64,000 nucleotides of DNA, taken from positions 62,001 to 126,000 of the forward strand of contig CAUACA010000003.1 of the NCBI GenBank assembly GCA_958427355.1, given 5' to 3'. Positions 1 through 8,553 of this stretch are shown here, one piece after another. A program made the translations under genes and the position numbers. The notes under the pieces are model-generated. The model was not told where the DNA came from, did not search any database, and saw only the letters and a program-made list of their open reading frames with translations. How positions within the stretch are numbered: position 1 is the first letter of the stretch; the number at the start of each line of letters is the position of its first letter. This DNA comes from an uncultured Collinsella sp. Its GTDB lineage: Bacteria; Actinomycetota; Coriobacteriia; Coriobacteriales; Coriobacteriaceae.

Positions 1-1
1 C

Positions 2-154
2 GATATTAAGGGTAGCGTATGGGGCGCCATCGTGCGCGATGGGCGCGGCTGGGTCGATATGGTGACGGTTGCCGCGGATACTGGCGATGCTTCGTGTCGT
101 CTGCGCGCCGTGCGCCTGGTCCCGCAAACAATAAGCTCAAAGGAGGGATCGTGA
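2..154 (+). CDS. 3' end of an unidentified protein of the Tad locus (partial)
   Basis: A reading frame is open from the first bases of the window to a TGA at 152-154 and gives 50 residues ending in ISSKEGS. It stops one base before the ATG of the next gene, and its last codons contain that gene's Shine-Dalgarno sequence (AGGAGG at 141-146), which is typical of translationally coupled genes. The N-terminus lies outside the window and the fragment shows no motif I recognise. Its place before three TadE/TadG-like genes suggests a Tad pilus function, but that is inference from position only. Confidence 0.5.
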   Translation, partial: DIKGSVWGAIVRDGRGWVDMVTVAADTGDASCRLRAVRLVPQTISSKEGS

Positions 155-155
155 A

Positions 156-374
156 ATGCATGGTGTTCTGCGTGAAGAGGTTGCCCAAGCAACGGTCGAA
201 TACGCCATCGTCACGGTGGCGCTGTTATCGATCGTGCTGGCGATCGCGGGGCTTTGGCGTGCTGGCACCGATGGGCGCTTGGCGGCGCTGGTTGAGCGGG
301 CGGCATCTCATGGCGTTGCCTCGACGTCGGTTATCGACGCCGCTGCGGGCGCTAAGGACATCGCGTTGTATTGA
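156..374 (+). CDS. Small TadE-like pseudopilin protein
   Basis: The 72-residue product has a short charged leader followed by AQATVEYAIV and a hydrophobic stretch (about residues 10-30). This is the arrangement of Tad-system prepilins and TadE-like pseudopilins, whose leader is removed by the TadV/prepilin peptidase before a segment with a conserved Glu. Such proteins sit in the membrane and take part in Flp pilus assembly. The ATG is nine bases after AGGAGG. The stop at 372-374 overlaps the next TadE-like frame. It could be a second Flp pilin or a minor pseudopilin; the sequence does not decide between them. Confidence 0.6.
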   Translation: MHGVLREEVAQATVEYAIVTVALLSIVLAIAGLWRAGTDGRLAALVERAASHGVASTSVIDAAAGAKDIALY

Positions 375-840
375 TATCGCGCGCGAGGACCGGGCGCAGT
401 CTACGGTCGAGGCCGCTTTTTTGCTGCCGACGTTTCTGACGCTCATCCTTCTCGCACTGCAACCAGTGTGCCTGCTCTATACGCGCGCGGTCATGGAGTC
501 TGCCGCCGCCGAGACCGCGCGGCTCATGACCACGACGACGGCGGAGGACGACGATCTTAAGGAGTTCACCCGCCGCCGGCTTGCCGCAGTGCCCAACGTT
601 TCGATCTTTCATGCCGGCGGGCCGTTGTCGTGGGATATCGAGCTTGGCCGGGCCGGTGCGGGTGGCGTCTCGTCCGTGTCCGTTTCCGGCGAGGTCAAGC
701 CGTTACCTGTGATCGGTGCGTTTGCGCAGGCTATGGGTTGTACCGCCGAGGGCGGCTACGTTGAGCTCAAGGTCGATGTCTCGTATCAATCGCGTCCCGA
801 ATGGCTGGAGGGAGATTATGATTCGTGGATTGCTGCATGA
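310..840 (+). CDS. TadE-like pilus assembly protein
   Basis: The protein contains RAQSTVEAAFLLP followed by a long hydrophobic helix (LTLILLALQPVCLLY), the mark of the TadE family of membrane-anchored pseudopilins. The rest (about 130 residues) would be extracytoplasmic. The start is uncertain. ATG at 310 is the nearest ordinary start but gives a leader of about 24 residues, longer than the 9-12 residues of the sister genes. An ATT at 370, eleven bases after an AAGGA and overlapping the upstream TGA, would give a leader of the usual length. The stop at 838-840 lies inside the start of the TadG-like gene, so the four genes are probably one coupled operon. Confidence 0.65.
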   Translation: MALPRRRLSTPLRALRTSRCIDIAREDRAQSTVEAAFLLPTFLTLILLALQPVCLLYTRAVMESAAAETARLMTTTTAEDDDLKEFTRRRLAAVPNVSIFHAGGPLSWDIELGRAGAGGVSSVSVSGEVKPLPVIGAFAQAMGCTAEGGYVELKVDVSYQSRPEWLEGDYDSWIAA

Positions 841-2971
841 GATTAAGCGTTTCTGGTCTAGATGCGTTTTGACGCGCCGTCCGAGCTGCCATCGCAAGCG
901 AGGCGGCTTTATGGGTCGAGCCGGTATCGACCTGTTTATCGAAGACGGTGCCTACACCACGCTTTCCTCTGCGGTGGTCATATTGGTGGTGCTCACGCTG
1001 CTGTTTTCGTCGACGGCGGCGATATGGAGCATGTCGCGCGCGGGGGACACCCAGGTGGCTGCCGATAGCGGCGCGCTGGCAGGCGCCAATGTGGTGTCGT
1101 CCTATCACACGGCTGCCACGGTGGTGGATGCGAGCATTTTGAGTTTGGGCCTAGCGGGGTTTGCCACGATCGGGACGGGCCTGGTCGCCATCCTCATCCC
1201 GGGTGCCGAACCAGTTGCCGGCAATATGGTCGACACCGGGATTGAGATCATTAAAACGCGCAACAAGTTTGCCAAAAGCGCATCGGAAGGCTTACAGAAA
1301 ATCGAGACGGCTCTGCCGTATCTGATCGCCGCGCGTGCCACGCAGGCGGTGTCGGCGCAGGATACCGATAGTGTGACCTATACCGGTACGGCGCTTGCCG
1401 TGCCCAAGACATCCGAGTCGGACTTCGCTGCGCTCGAGGGGTCCGAGATCTCGACCGATGCCATTAAAGGCACATCAGATGATTTGGAGCGTGCGGCCGA
1501 GGAGCTGCGGAAGGCTTCTGAGGACACGGCAAAGGCTAAAGAGCGCGCTTGGCTGGCGGATTGTGGTGGGTCGGACAAGGGCTCGGTCAGCAGCTGTTCT
1601 TGCATGTGGGAGCGTGCGAAAAGCCTAGCGGATCTCTCTGGTGCTCAAAATCCACATTACGCTTCGAGCGTTACGTGGGAGCCGCAAGTGGCGCTCGATC
1701 GCGCGAAGGCCTACTATCGCCAGCGCCTGGCAAATGAGAAACCGCTTGGCGAGGGTCCGGAAAAACAGGCAGATTCTGCTGCACGAAAGGTGTTCTTCGC
1801 TTATGCGAGTGAAGAAGTCGAGCGGGCATATATAACTGAAAAGGACGGCAAAGTTTCCGCCCGCATCCCTTTCCTTCCGCGAAATCCAGATGAGGCGCGG
1901 ACGACTGAACTCTATACCGATGCACGTTGGCCCACGAGTGAAGTAGATAAAGTTACCTATTTGCATTATGGGACTGACTGTCCAAATTACAAAAAAGGAA
2001 AGCCGGGTGGGCTGGCATCCGTCGCAGATTTTGACGGTCACGAAACGTGTAGCGAATGCCATTTCGGTGTGTCGTCTTTAGGGTACGTTGCGATTGCAAC
2101 GACTTCTGTCGAAAGGGGCTTCGAATACCACTTTGACAAGTTCAAAGACGCCCTGGAAGACTACGTTAAATGCCGCAACAAAGAACTCGAACTTGAGCGC
2201 CAGACCGAGGATGAGGCCGACCGTGCGGGCAATGCGTTTGACCAGGCCATTAAAGCGCTTTCGGGCGAGCGCCCGCGTATCGCTCCGCCCGGTCGCAACG
2301 GCGTGGTCGCCTTTGCGGTTTCGGGTGCCATCTCGAGCCCCGATGAGCTCAACTCTTCGTTTAACACGGCAGTCAGGCTTGGCGATCGCGGTGCTATCTC
2401 TGCCGCGGTGCTGGCGCCCGATGAGGCGACGGCGCAAAACAACGTGCTTTCGCGATTTTTCTCGACATTGAAGGAACGCTCGGGCGGCGTTGCCGGCGTG
2501 CTCGACGGCGTCATGGATGTTTGGGGACGGCTGCTCGTGGGATACGGTGATATCCAAGGTTCGGCCGACGAACTTATGGACGAGATGATTAAAGACCTAG
2601 GAGGGGGCAGCGGTGCGTTGGGCTCCATCGCATCGTGGCTCGGCGATACCGTTTCGGCGTCCGTGGCGGCGCTGGGTTTGGAACCGTGCGACTTGCGCCT
2701 GCGAAAGCCGGTGCTGACCGATTCCGCCAACGTCATTAAGAGTCCGGGGTCTGACATTGCTGGTCTCTCTCAAGCGCAAGACAAACTGCGAAGTATTCCG
2801 TTGGGCGTGACCGATCCCAAGGCGCTTTGCGAGGCGTTGGAATATCAAGTCGAACGCACCATTAGCGGTACGGTGTTCACGCTTGCGGAGATTCCTCTGC
2901 CCGGCGGCGGCTCCATCCCACTCACCGTCGATGTCGCGACACTGGTTGGCGCTCTGGGCGGTGGGTCGTAA
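818..2971 (+). CDS. Large TadG-like pilus locus protein
   Basis: The 717-residue product has one N-terminal membrane segment (SAVVILVVLTLLFSSTAAIW, about residues 46-65) followed by DTQVAADSGALAGAN, the usual start of TadG and Flp-associated proteins with a secreted C-terminal part. A long, charged, partly coiled-coil region follows and includes a Cys-rich portion (a CSCMW cluster and a CSECH motif). Start ATG 818 is preceded by GGAGGGAG and overlaps the upstream TadE-like gene by 23 bases. The stop shares one base with the next ATG (TAATG). The protein is much longer than a simple TadE and probably works outside the membrane in pilus assembly or anchoring. Its exact role is not evident. Confidence 0.6.
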   Translation: MIRGLLHEIKRFWSRCVLTRRPSCHRKRGGFMGRAGIDLFIEDGAYTTLSSAVVILVVLTLLFSSTAAIWSMSRAGDTQVAADSGALAGANVVSSYHTAATVVDASILSLGLAGFATIGTGLVAILIPGAEPVAGNMVDTGIEIIKTRNKFAKSASEGLQKIETALPYLIAARATQAVSAQDTDSVTYTGTALAVPKTSESDFAALEGSEISTDAIKGTSDDLERAAEELRKASEDTAKAKERAWLADCGGSDKGSVSSCSCMWERAKSLADLSGAQNPHYASSVTWEPQVALDRAKAYYRQRLANEKPLGEGPEKQADSAARKVFFAYASEEVERAYITEKDGKVSARIPFLPRNPDEARTTELYTDARWPTSEVDKVTYLHYGTDCPNYKKGKPGGLASVADFDGHETCSECHFGVSSLGYVAIATTSVERGFEYHFDKFKDALEDYVKCRNKELELERQTEDEADRAGNAFDQAIKALSGERPRIAPPGRNGVVAFAVSGAISSPDELNSSFNTAVRLGDRGAISAAVLAPDEATAQNNVLSRFFSTLKERSGGVAGVLDGVMDVWGRLLVGYGDIQGSADELMDEMIKDLGGGSGALGSIASWLGDTVSASVAALGLEPCDLRLRKPVLTDSANVIKSPGSDIAGLSQAQDKLRSIPLGVTDPKALCEALEYQVERTISGTVFTLAEIPLPGGGSIPLTVDVATLVGALGGGS

Positions 2972-3447
2972 TGAGTATTCGCATGCGTCTGCGTGAGGAG
3001 CGCGCCCAAGCGACGGTGGAGATGGCAGTGGTTACGCCCGTTTTGCTGGTGCTGGCACTCATCGTGTACAACGTCATGATCTTTGCCGGCGCTGTCGCGC
3101 GCTTCGACCGCGTGGTGCCCGACATCGTGCTGGCGCACGCTGTGGCGCCGGGCGGGGAGGGTGACGAGAGCTCTGCCGATGCCTCGGCGACGGTTCAGAC
3201 TCAAATTCTGAATGCCATGGAAGGCTATGACTTGCAGATCGAAGTGTCGAGCGAGCAAGGCGCGGAGGCATCGGATGGTGGCCTGCTCTCCCTATCCGGT
3301 ACGTTTAGGACCTACACCTGCACCATGCACTATGAGCCGTGGCCGACTTCTCTCAGCATCGCTGGCGTTCCGCTGGGGGCGCCGACAACGTTGTCGCACG
3401 AGCGTGCGGTGACGGTCGATCCATGGCGTCCGGGGGTGGTCATGTGA
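2971..3447 (+). CDS. TadE-like pilus assembly protein
   Basis: This 158-residue protein has a 12-residue charged leader, then AQATVEMAVVTPVLLVLALIVY, a TadE-type pseudopilin transmembrane helix. The rest is a predicted extracytoplasmic domain with one visible Cys (TYTCTMHYE). It starts at the ATG overlapping the stop of the TadG-like gene, and its TGA overlaps the GTG of the DUF192 gene, so it sits within a tightly coupled operon. The locus therefore carries three pseudopilin-like genes and one long TadG-like gene, as in actinobacterial Tad islands. The ATPase and platform genes (tadA, tadB, tadC) must lie upstream of the window. Confidence 0.7.
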   Translation: MSIRMRLREERAQATVEMAVVTPVLLVLALIVYNVMIFAGAVARFDRVVPDIVLAHAVAPGGEGDESSADASATVQTQILNAMEGYDLQIEVSSEQGAEASDGGLLSLSGTFRTYTCTMHYEPWPTSLSIAGVPLGAPTTLSHERAVTVDPWRPGVVM

Positions 3448-3803
3448 CCGCGGTCTCGTCCTACATCGTCTACGCGCGGGCACTCAATAGGCTGGGTTGG
3501 ACGCCGGCCGAGTTTGTGGTGGCGGAGTCGTTTGTCGTGCGCCTGCGCGGCATGCTGGGACGGCGTCCGGTTGCCGCCAACGGCCTGCCGCTCGTCATGG
3601 CGTTTCCACGCTGCTCTTCGGTCCATACGTGTTTTATGGCCTATCCCATCGACATCGCCTTCATCGATCGCGACGGCAATATCCTCGCGCGCTACGAAAA
3701 CGTCCGCCCTTGGCGCATGTGCTCCTGCCCCGGCGCCTGGGCCGTACTAGAGCGTCCTTCAATCATTGTTTCGACCCCTGCTCTCCAACGCGTGCCGGCT
3801 TAA
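3444..3803 (+). CDS. DUF192 family protein
   Basis: The 119-residue product matches the layout of DUF192 (UPF0127): RLRGMLGRRP near residue 30, a central PRCSSVHTCFMAYPIDIAFID strand region, and a late W-R-M-C-S segment. Family members are small beta-barrel proteins of unknown function, often secreted in other phyla. Here no signal peptide is visible. The GTG start overlaps the stop of the TadE-like gene (GTGA), and a purine-rich GGGGGTGG precedes it. An ATG at 3423 in the same frame is a less likely start. Placement as the last gene of the Tad operon suggests a link with pilus biogenesis, but this is positional inference. Confidence 0.7.
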   Translation: MTAVSSYIVYARALNRLGWTPAEFVVAESFVVRLRGMLGRRPVAANGLPLVMAFPRCSSVHTCFMAYPIDIAFIDRDGNILARYENVRPWRMCSCPGAWAVLERPSIIVSTPALQRVPA

Positions 3804-3861
3804 GAATTGGCGACAGTGGACTTTCGTCATACGAAATTGGGTAAGATGGAGGAGAAGATGC

Positions 3862-4128
3862 ATGGATGTTGAGATCCATCCCAACGCTAAAAAGCACCTG
3901 ACGGAAAAGCAGGTGCTTAGCGCTTGGCTTGCGGTTACTGAGTGCATTCGTCGCGAGTCGAAGGACGAGCCGCCGAGATGGCTTGCGATTGGATGGCTCC
4001 CAGACGGACGAAGCTTGGAGCTTGTCGCGGTCGAGCTTGTCCGTGGGTGGCTTATCATTCATGCCTTGTCTCCAGTCCAGAAGAAATTTTGGCAGGAGAT
4101 TGAACAGGCTCGGCAAAGGGGTCGATGA
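3862..4128 (+). CDS. Putative toxin of a type II toxin-antitoxin pair
   Basis: The 88-residue protein has GGAGGAGA six bases before its ATG and overlaps the next gene by four bases (ATGA). It is small and basic at both ends, with a core of alternating strands (RWLAIGWLPDGRSLELVAVELVRGWLIIHALSPVQ), resembling the compact fold of RelE/BrnT-type toxins, although I do not see a family signature that settles this. The toxin call rests mainly on its size and on the overlapping ribbon-helix-helix gene downstream. Toxin-first order is common in BrnT/BrnA and HigBA systems. If it is a toxin it would act in the cytoplasm, most likely on RNA or translation. Confidence 0.45.
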   Translation: MDVEIHPNAKKHLTEKQVLSAWLAVTECIRRESKDEPPRWLAIGWLPDGRSLELVAVELVRGWLIIHALSPVQKKFWQEIEQARQRGR

Positions 4129-4412
4129 TGGGCAAGACGTATACGGCCGCTAATGGTCAGGTTGTAACGGATGAAATGATTGACGCATGGTGCGAGTCGT
4201 ACGAGCGCGGAGAGTTTCCGGATGGCGAACACACCGTTGGTGGGATCGTGCATGGACGGCCCCCGCTCTCAGGTGAGGGGACGGCAACGCTGTCGGTCAA
4301 GATTCCTCTGGGAATGAAGGAGGCCATTCGTCGACGGGCGGCTGCCGAGGGGATGACGCCAAGTGAGTTTGCCCGTGCGGCTCTGAGTGAAAAACTTCTT
4401 GCTGCCGGCTGA
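4125..4412 (+). CDS. Ribbon-helix-helix antitoxin-like DNA-binding protein
   Basis: The C-terminal 45 residues (TATLSVKIPLGMKEAIRRRA, then AEGMTPSEFARAALSEKLL) match the strand-helix-helix pattern of CopG/Arc-type repressors: a strand with alternating polar residues, an amphipathic helix, and a second helix after a T/S-P-S cap. Antitoxins of this class dimerise through the strand, bind their own promoter and neutralise the co-encoded toxin. The N-terminal part (YTAANGQVVTDEMIDAWCES) probably contacts the toxin. Two ATG codons (4125 and 4128) overlap the upstream stop. The pair lies between the Tad operon and tRNA-Phe, a usual place for an acquired module. Confidence 0.6.
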   Translation: MMGKTYTAANGQVVTDEMIDAWCESYERGEFPDGEHTVGGIVHGRPPLSGEGTATLSVKIPLGMKEAIRRRAAAEGMTPSEFARAALSEKLLAAG

Positions 4413-4475
4413 TGCCTCTGACGTGCCGATTTATAGAACCGAGGCTGTGCTCAAAAACTTTTTTAAAATTCTCGG

Positions 4476-4503
4476 TTGACCGGAACGCGTCCTTGGTTAT
4501 ACT
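4476..4503 (+). promoter_or_regulatory. tRNA-Phe promoter
   Basis: TTGACC at 4476-4481 and TATACT at 4498-4503 are separated by 16 bases and stand 33 bases before the tRNA. This is a good sigma-70-type promoter. Confidence 0.6.
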
Positions 4504-4535
4504 AGTCAAGCCTTGAAACAAGGCACACCTCAAAT

Positions 4536-4608
<73 letters not shown>

Positions 4609-4621
4609 CCTTGAATTGACT

Positions 4622-4651
4622 AGGACCTCTGCAAAGGGGTCCTTTTCTTTT
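4622..4651 (+). terminator. Terminator after tRNA-Phe
   Basis: AGGACC pairs with GGTCCT across a short loop and is followed by TTTTCTTTT. No inverted T-arm follows it, in contrast to the tRNA-Leu, tRNA-Arg and tRNA-Ser loci. Confidence 0.75.
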
Positions 4652-4896
4652 ATGTGGACCCGCGGAAAATGCATCCCAGTCTTTTGCGAAAAACGGGACG
4701 CGCTTTCCGGCGCTTACTTCCGACGTGCGTGCACATCTCGGCGCGCCATCTCGGGCCCGCTCAGACATTCCTCCCGCTTTTGCGCCACTTTACAGACCGT
4801 TCGGTCGTCTGTCCGCACGCGCGGGTATACTCAAAACGATACTTTTCCTATGCAATACGATGCAGGCTCGGCCTGCACGATCCGAAGGGGGCAGTG

Positions 4897-5958
4897 ATGG
4901 AGAGGATACTCGGCGTTAATCTCTCTGGCTGGTTTATTCCCGAGCCTTGGGTTACCCCGTCGCTATACGCGGCGACCGGTGCATCCAACGCGGCCGAGCT
5001 GCAGGAGGCCATGGGCACCGCCGCCTATAACGAGCGCATGCGCCGTCATTACGAGACGTTTGTGAGCGAGGATGATTTCCGTCGCATGGCGCAGATCGGC
5101 CTCAACGCCGTGCGCCTGCCGGTGCCTTGGTATGCCTTTGGCTCACAGGAGTCCGATGCCTCCTACATCTCGGTTGTCGATTACATCGACCGCGCGATTG
5201 AGTGGGCTGCCAAGTACAACATTCGCGTGCTGCTTGACCTGGCGACTGTGCCCGGTGGCCAGGGCGATTCCAACGATTCGCCCGCCACGCCGGAGGCTGT
5301 TGCCGAGTGGCATTCGTCCACTAACGGCCGCCATGTCGCACTCGACGTGCTCGAGCGCTTGGCCGAGCGTTACGGCGAGGCCGAGAGCCTGCTGGGCATT
5401 GAGCTGCTGGATACGCCGCAGATGAGTGTCCGCAAGAGTCTTTTTGCCATGACGGATGGCATTCCGGCTCACTACCTGCGCAATTTCTATCGCGATGCCT
5501 ACGAGCTCGTCCGTTCGTATATGCCCGAGGATAAGATCGTCGTCTTTTCGTCTTCGGGGCATCCCAGCGAGTGGAAGCATTTTATGCGCGGCGCCAAGTA
5601 CAAGAACGTCTACATGGACCTTCACCTGTACCATTACCGCGACGAGTATGCGCTCGATATCACGAGCCCCCGCGGGCTGACGACGGCGATTTCGCGCAAC
5701 AAGCGCGAGCTTAAAGAAGCGATTTCGACTGGGTTCCCCGTGCTGGTGGGCGAATGGTCGGGCGCGGCGATCTTTGCCAACTCGTCGGTTACGCCCGAGG
5801 GCCGCAATGCCTACGAGCGCGTGTTTATCGCCAACCAGCTGGCTTCGTTTGCGCCGGCTGCCGGTTGGTTCTTCCAAACGTGGAAGACCGAGAAGCGCAT
5901 TGCAGCATGGGACGCCCGCGCGGCGCTCGGTACGCTCGAACGCGGCATGATTGAATAG
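4897..5958 (+). CDS. GH5-like glycoside hydrolase fold protein, catalytic motif altered
   Basis: The 353-residue protein has the order of a glycoside hydrolase family 5 (exo-glucanase-like) TIM barrel: an N-terminal GVNLSGWFIPEPW, then GLNAVRLPVPWYAF, a mid-barrel LLGIELLDTPQ, a DLHLYHYR segment and LVGEWSG with the nucleophile Glu at 286. In active GH5 enzymes the strand-4 motif ends in N-E-P, with Glu as acid/base. Here those two residues are D172-T173, so the acid/base Glu is missing. There is no signal peptide, so it would be cytoplasmic. ATG 4897 follows AGGGGG at 4886-4891. It precedes rsmI by six bases and may be co-transcribed. It may be inactive, have a shifted acid/base, or bind carbohydrate. 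Confidence 0.7.
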   Translation: MERILGVNLSGWFIPEPWVTPSLYAATGASNAAELQEAMGTAAYNERMRRHYETFVSEDDFRRMAQIGLNAVRLPVPWYAFGSQESDASYISVVDYIDRAIEWAAKYNIRVLLDLATVPGGQGDSNDSPATPEAVAEWHSSTNGRHVALDVLERLAERYGEAESLLGIELLDTPQMSVRKSLFAMTDGIPAHYLRNFYRDAYELVRSYMPEDKIVVFSSSGHPSEWKHFMRGAKYKNVYMDLHLYHYRDEYALDITSPRGLTTAISRNKRELKEAISTGFPVLVGEWSGAAIFANSSVTPEGRNAYERVFIANQLASFAPAAGWFFQTWKTEKRIAAWDARAALGTLERGMIE

Positions 5959-5964
5959 GTTGAT

Positions 5965-6843
5965 ATGACGCAAAACAGCGCCCATACGGGCAAACTCTAT
6001 GTGGTCGGCACGCCCATCGGCAACTTGGGCGACCTGTCCCCGCGCGTTGGCGAGGCGTTTGTCGCCGCCGATGCCATCTGCTGCGAAGACACGCGTGTGA
6101 CGTCAAAGCTGCTAATGCACCTGGGCATTTCCAAGCCGCTTGTCCGTTGCGACGAGAATGTGATCGCCAGCCGCGCCGCCGGCCTGGTCGACCGTCTGCT
6201 GGCGGGGGAGACCCTCGCCTTTGCCTCGGACGCCGGCATGCCGAGCGTGTCCGATCCCGGCCAGGCGCTGGTCGAGGCGGCACGCGAGGCCGATGTGCCC
6301 GTAGAAGTTATCCCCGGGCCCTCCGCTTGCGTCACGGCGCTCGTTTCGTCCGGCATTCCCTGCGAGCATTTTTTCTTTGAGGGCTTTTTGGGCCGAAAGC
6401 ACGGCGACCGCGTGCGCCGTTTGCAGCGCCTTGCCGTGGTGCCCGGCGCACTCATCTTCTACGAGTCTCCACATCGCATCGTGGCGACGCTCGAGGCCGT
6501 GGCAGAGGTTTTTCCCCAGCGTGAGGTTGCCGCCTGCCGCGAACTCACCAAGCTGCACGAGGAAGTCTTGCGCGGGCCCGCTGCCCAGCTTGCCGAGGAG
6601 CTGCGTACTCGCGGCGAGGTAAAGGGCGAGATTGCGCTGGTCATCGCGCCGCCGAGCGAGGATGAGGAGACCGGTATCGTGTCGGTTGGCGCCGCGGCAG
6701 CGGATCCCGACGAGGCCCTGCGCGAGGATATCCGCGCCGCGCTCGAGGAGGGGGAGCCCGCGTCTGCGGTGGCCAAGCGCCTGTCGCAGAAGTACTCGCG
6801 CCGTAAGCGCGATGTCTATGCCATGGTGCTCGATATGCAATAG
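5965..6843 (+). CDS. rsmI: 16S rRNA (cytidine1402-2'-O)-methyltransferase
   Basis: The 292-residue protein is a SAM-dependent methylase of the tetrapyrrole-methylase fold that adds the 2'-O-methyl group to C1402 in the ribosomal P site. Visible family features are the start LYVVGTPIGNLGDLSPRV, the CCEDTRVTSKLL segment, FASDAGMPSVSDPG and VIPGPSACVTALVSSGIP. The C-terminal extension (about residues 240-292) with a basic KRLSQKYSRRKRDVYAM end is usual in the family. It starts six bases after the GH5-like gene and is followed by metG after a promoter-like TAGAAT. The length fits the family. Confidence 0.93.
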   Translation: MTQNSAHTGKLYVVGTPIGNLGDLSPRVGEAFVAADAICCEDTRVTSKLLMHLGISKPLVRCDENVIASRAAGLVDRLLAGETLAFASDAGMPSVSDPGQALVEAAREADVPVEVIPGPSACVTALVSSGIPCEHFFFEGFLGRKHGDRVRRLQRLAVVPGALIFYESPHRIVATLEAVAEVFPQREVAACRELTKLHEEVLRGPAAQLAEELRTRGEVKGEIALVIAPPSEDEETGIVSVGAAAADPDEALREDIRAALEEGEPASAVAKRLSQKYSRRKRDVYAMVLDMQ

Positions 6844-6912
6844 ATGGAGGATATCCAGCCCTTGCGCTAGAATCATCCCCTGTATGCAACGTTTTTCTGG
6901 AGGACAAACCCC

Positions 6913-8514
6913 ATGGATCAAAGCAAGCCTTCGTTCTTTATCACGACGCCCATCTACTACGTCAACGCCGATCCGCACCTGGGCACGGCTTATTCCACCA
7001 TCATCGCCGATGTTCAGGCTCGCTATCGCCGCTCCGCCGGCTATAACGTCAAGTTCCTGACCGGCATGGACGAGCACGGCGAGAAGGTCGCCGAGGCCGC
7101 AGCCAAGCACAACATGACGCCGCAGGAGTGGACCGACAGCCAGGCTCCGCACTTCAAGGAGCTTTGGAGCAAGCTCGAGATCTCCAACGACGACTTCATC
7201 CGCACCACCGAGCCGCGCCAGCATCATGCCGTGCAGTACCTGTGGGAGCGCATGAAGGAGTCCGGTTACCTGTATAAGGGCAGCTACGACGGCTGGTATT
7301 GCGTGCCTGACGAGACCTACTTCACTGATACGCAGGTCCAGAAGGGCGACGAGGAGTACGGCAGCGTCGGCCAGCACCTGTGCCCCGACTGCCACCGTCC
7401 GCTTGAGCGCGTGCAGGAGGAGTCCTACTTCTTTAAGCTTTCCGCTTTCCAGGACAAGCTGCTCAAGCTTTACGACGAGCACCCCGACTTTGTCGAGCCT
7501 GCGTTCCGCATGAACGAGGTTCGCAGCTTTGTCGAGGGCGGCCTCAACGACCTTTCCGTGAGCCGCACGAGCTTTGACTGGGGCATCCAGGTTCCGTTTG
7601 ACGAGGGCCATGTGACCTATGTATGGTTCGACGCGCTGCTCAACTATATGACGGCCGTCGGCTACGGTGTCGACACCGATGAGGCGCGTGCCGAGCTGGC
7701 CTATCGCTGGCCCGCGCAGTTCCACATCGTGGGTAAGGACATTATCCGCTTCCACTGCGTCATTTGGCCCGCCATGCTCATGGCCATTGGCGAGGCCCTG
7801 CCCGAGCACGTCTTTGCCCACGGCTTCCTGACCGTGCGCAATGCCGAGACTGGCAAGGCCGAGAAGATGTCCAAGAGCCGCGGCAACGCCATCGCTCCGC
7901 AGGACGTTATCGACATGCTGGGCGTCGAGGGCTATCGCTACTACTTCATGACCGACGTCGTCCCCGGTACCGACGGCGCCATCAGCTTCGACCGCATGGA
8001 GCAGGTCTACAACGCCGACCTGGCCAACAGCTGGGGCAACCTTATCTCGCGTTCGCTCAACATGAGCGGCAAGTACTTTGACGGTTGCGCGCCCGCCAAG
8101 CCCGCATCGTTCGATGCGTTCGACAACCCGTTGGCAAAGATTGCCGATGGCCTGGTCGATCGCTACATGGCCAAGATGGACGTGCTCGATTATGGTGGAG
8201 CTAAGGACGAGGTCATGGAGCTCATCCATGCCGCCAACCACTACATCGAGGACTCCGAGCCCTGGGCGCTTGCCAAGGACGAGGCCAAGGCTGACGAGCT
8301 GGCGTTTGTGATCTACAACCTGCTCGAGGCCATTCGCATTGCCGCTCACCTGCTGATGCCGCTCATGCCCCAGACTTCTGCCGAGGCCCTGCGCCGCCTG
8401 TCCTGCGAGGACGAGGCCGCGAGCGACGACCTCAAGGGCATTTGCGCTTGGGGCCTGCTTGCCGGTGGTCAGCCCGTCGAGAAGGGCGAGCCGCTGTTCC
8501 CGCGTCTGGGCTAA
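6913..8514 (+). CDS. metG: Methionine--tRNA ligase
   Basis: This 533-residue class I synthetase attaches methionine to tRNA-Met in the cytoplasm. The ATP-binding signature PHLGTAYST (HIGH-like) is near residue 19, and KMSKSRGN lies in the second half. The knuckle insertion includes WYCVPDETYF and LCPDCHRPLE, a partly degenerate single-zinc type. The anticodon-binding helical domain follows. The protein ends without the C-terminal EMAP/Trbp domain found in longer MetRS. The start ATG is preceded by TGGAGG, and a promoter-like TTGCGC...TAGAAT lies in the 69-base gap after rsmI. A terminator follows at 8554. Confidence 0.95.
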   Translation: MDQSKPSFFITTPIYYVNADPHLGTAYSTIIADVQARYRRSAGYNVKFLTGMDEHGEKVAEAAAKHNMTPQEWTDSQAPHFKELWSKLEISNDDFIRTTEPRQHHAVQYLWERMKESGYLYKGSYDGWYCVPDETYFTDTQVQKGDEEYGSVGQHLCPDCHRPLERVQEESYFFKLSAFQDKLLKLYDEHPDFVEPAFRMNEVRSFVEGGLNDLSVSRTSFDWGIQVPFDEGHVTYVWFDALLNYMTAVGYGVDTDEARAELAYRWPAQFHIVGKDIIRFHCVIWPAMLMAIGEALPEHVFAHGFLTVRNAETGKAEKMSKSRGNAIAPQDVIDMLGVEGYRYYFMTDVVPGTDGAISFDRMEQVYNADLANSWGNLISRSLNMSGKYFDGCAPAKPASFDAFDNPLAKIADGLVDRYMAKMDVLDYGGAKDEVMELIHAANHYIEDSEPWALAKDEAKADELAFVIYNLLEAIRIAAHLLMPLMPQTSAEALRRLSCEDEAASDDLKGICAWGLLAGGQPVEKGEPLFPRLG

Positions 8515-8553
8515 GCCGCTGCGCGCCATATCGGCAATTTGCTGTTTAGCTGT

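Noticed and set aside
19..840. 273-codon frame from ATG 19 as a single gene
   Set aside because: Its first part lies over the partial upstream gene and the small TadE-like gene in other frames. Only the C-terminal part from about 310 shows TadE features.
2035..2080. CSECH motif in the TadG-like protein as a c-type heme site
   Set aside because: It is a single CxxCH in a Cys-rich stretch with no cytochrome fold and no heme-handling gene nearby; chance is more likely.
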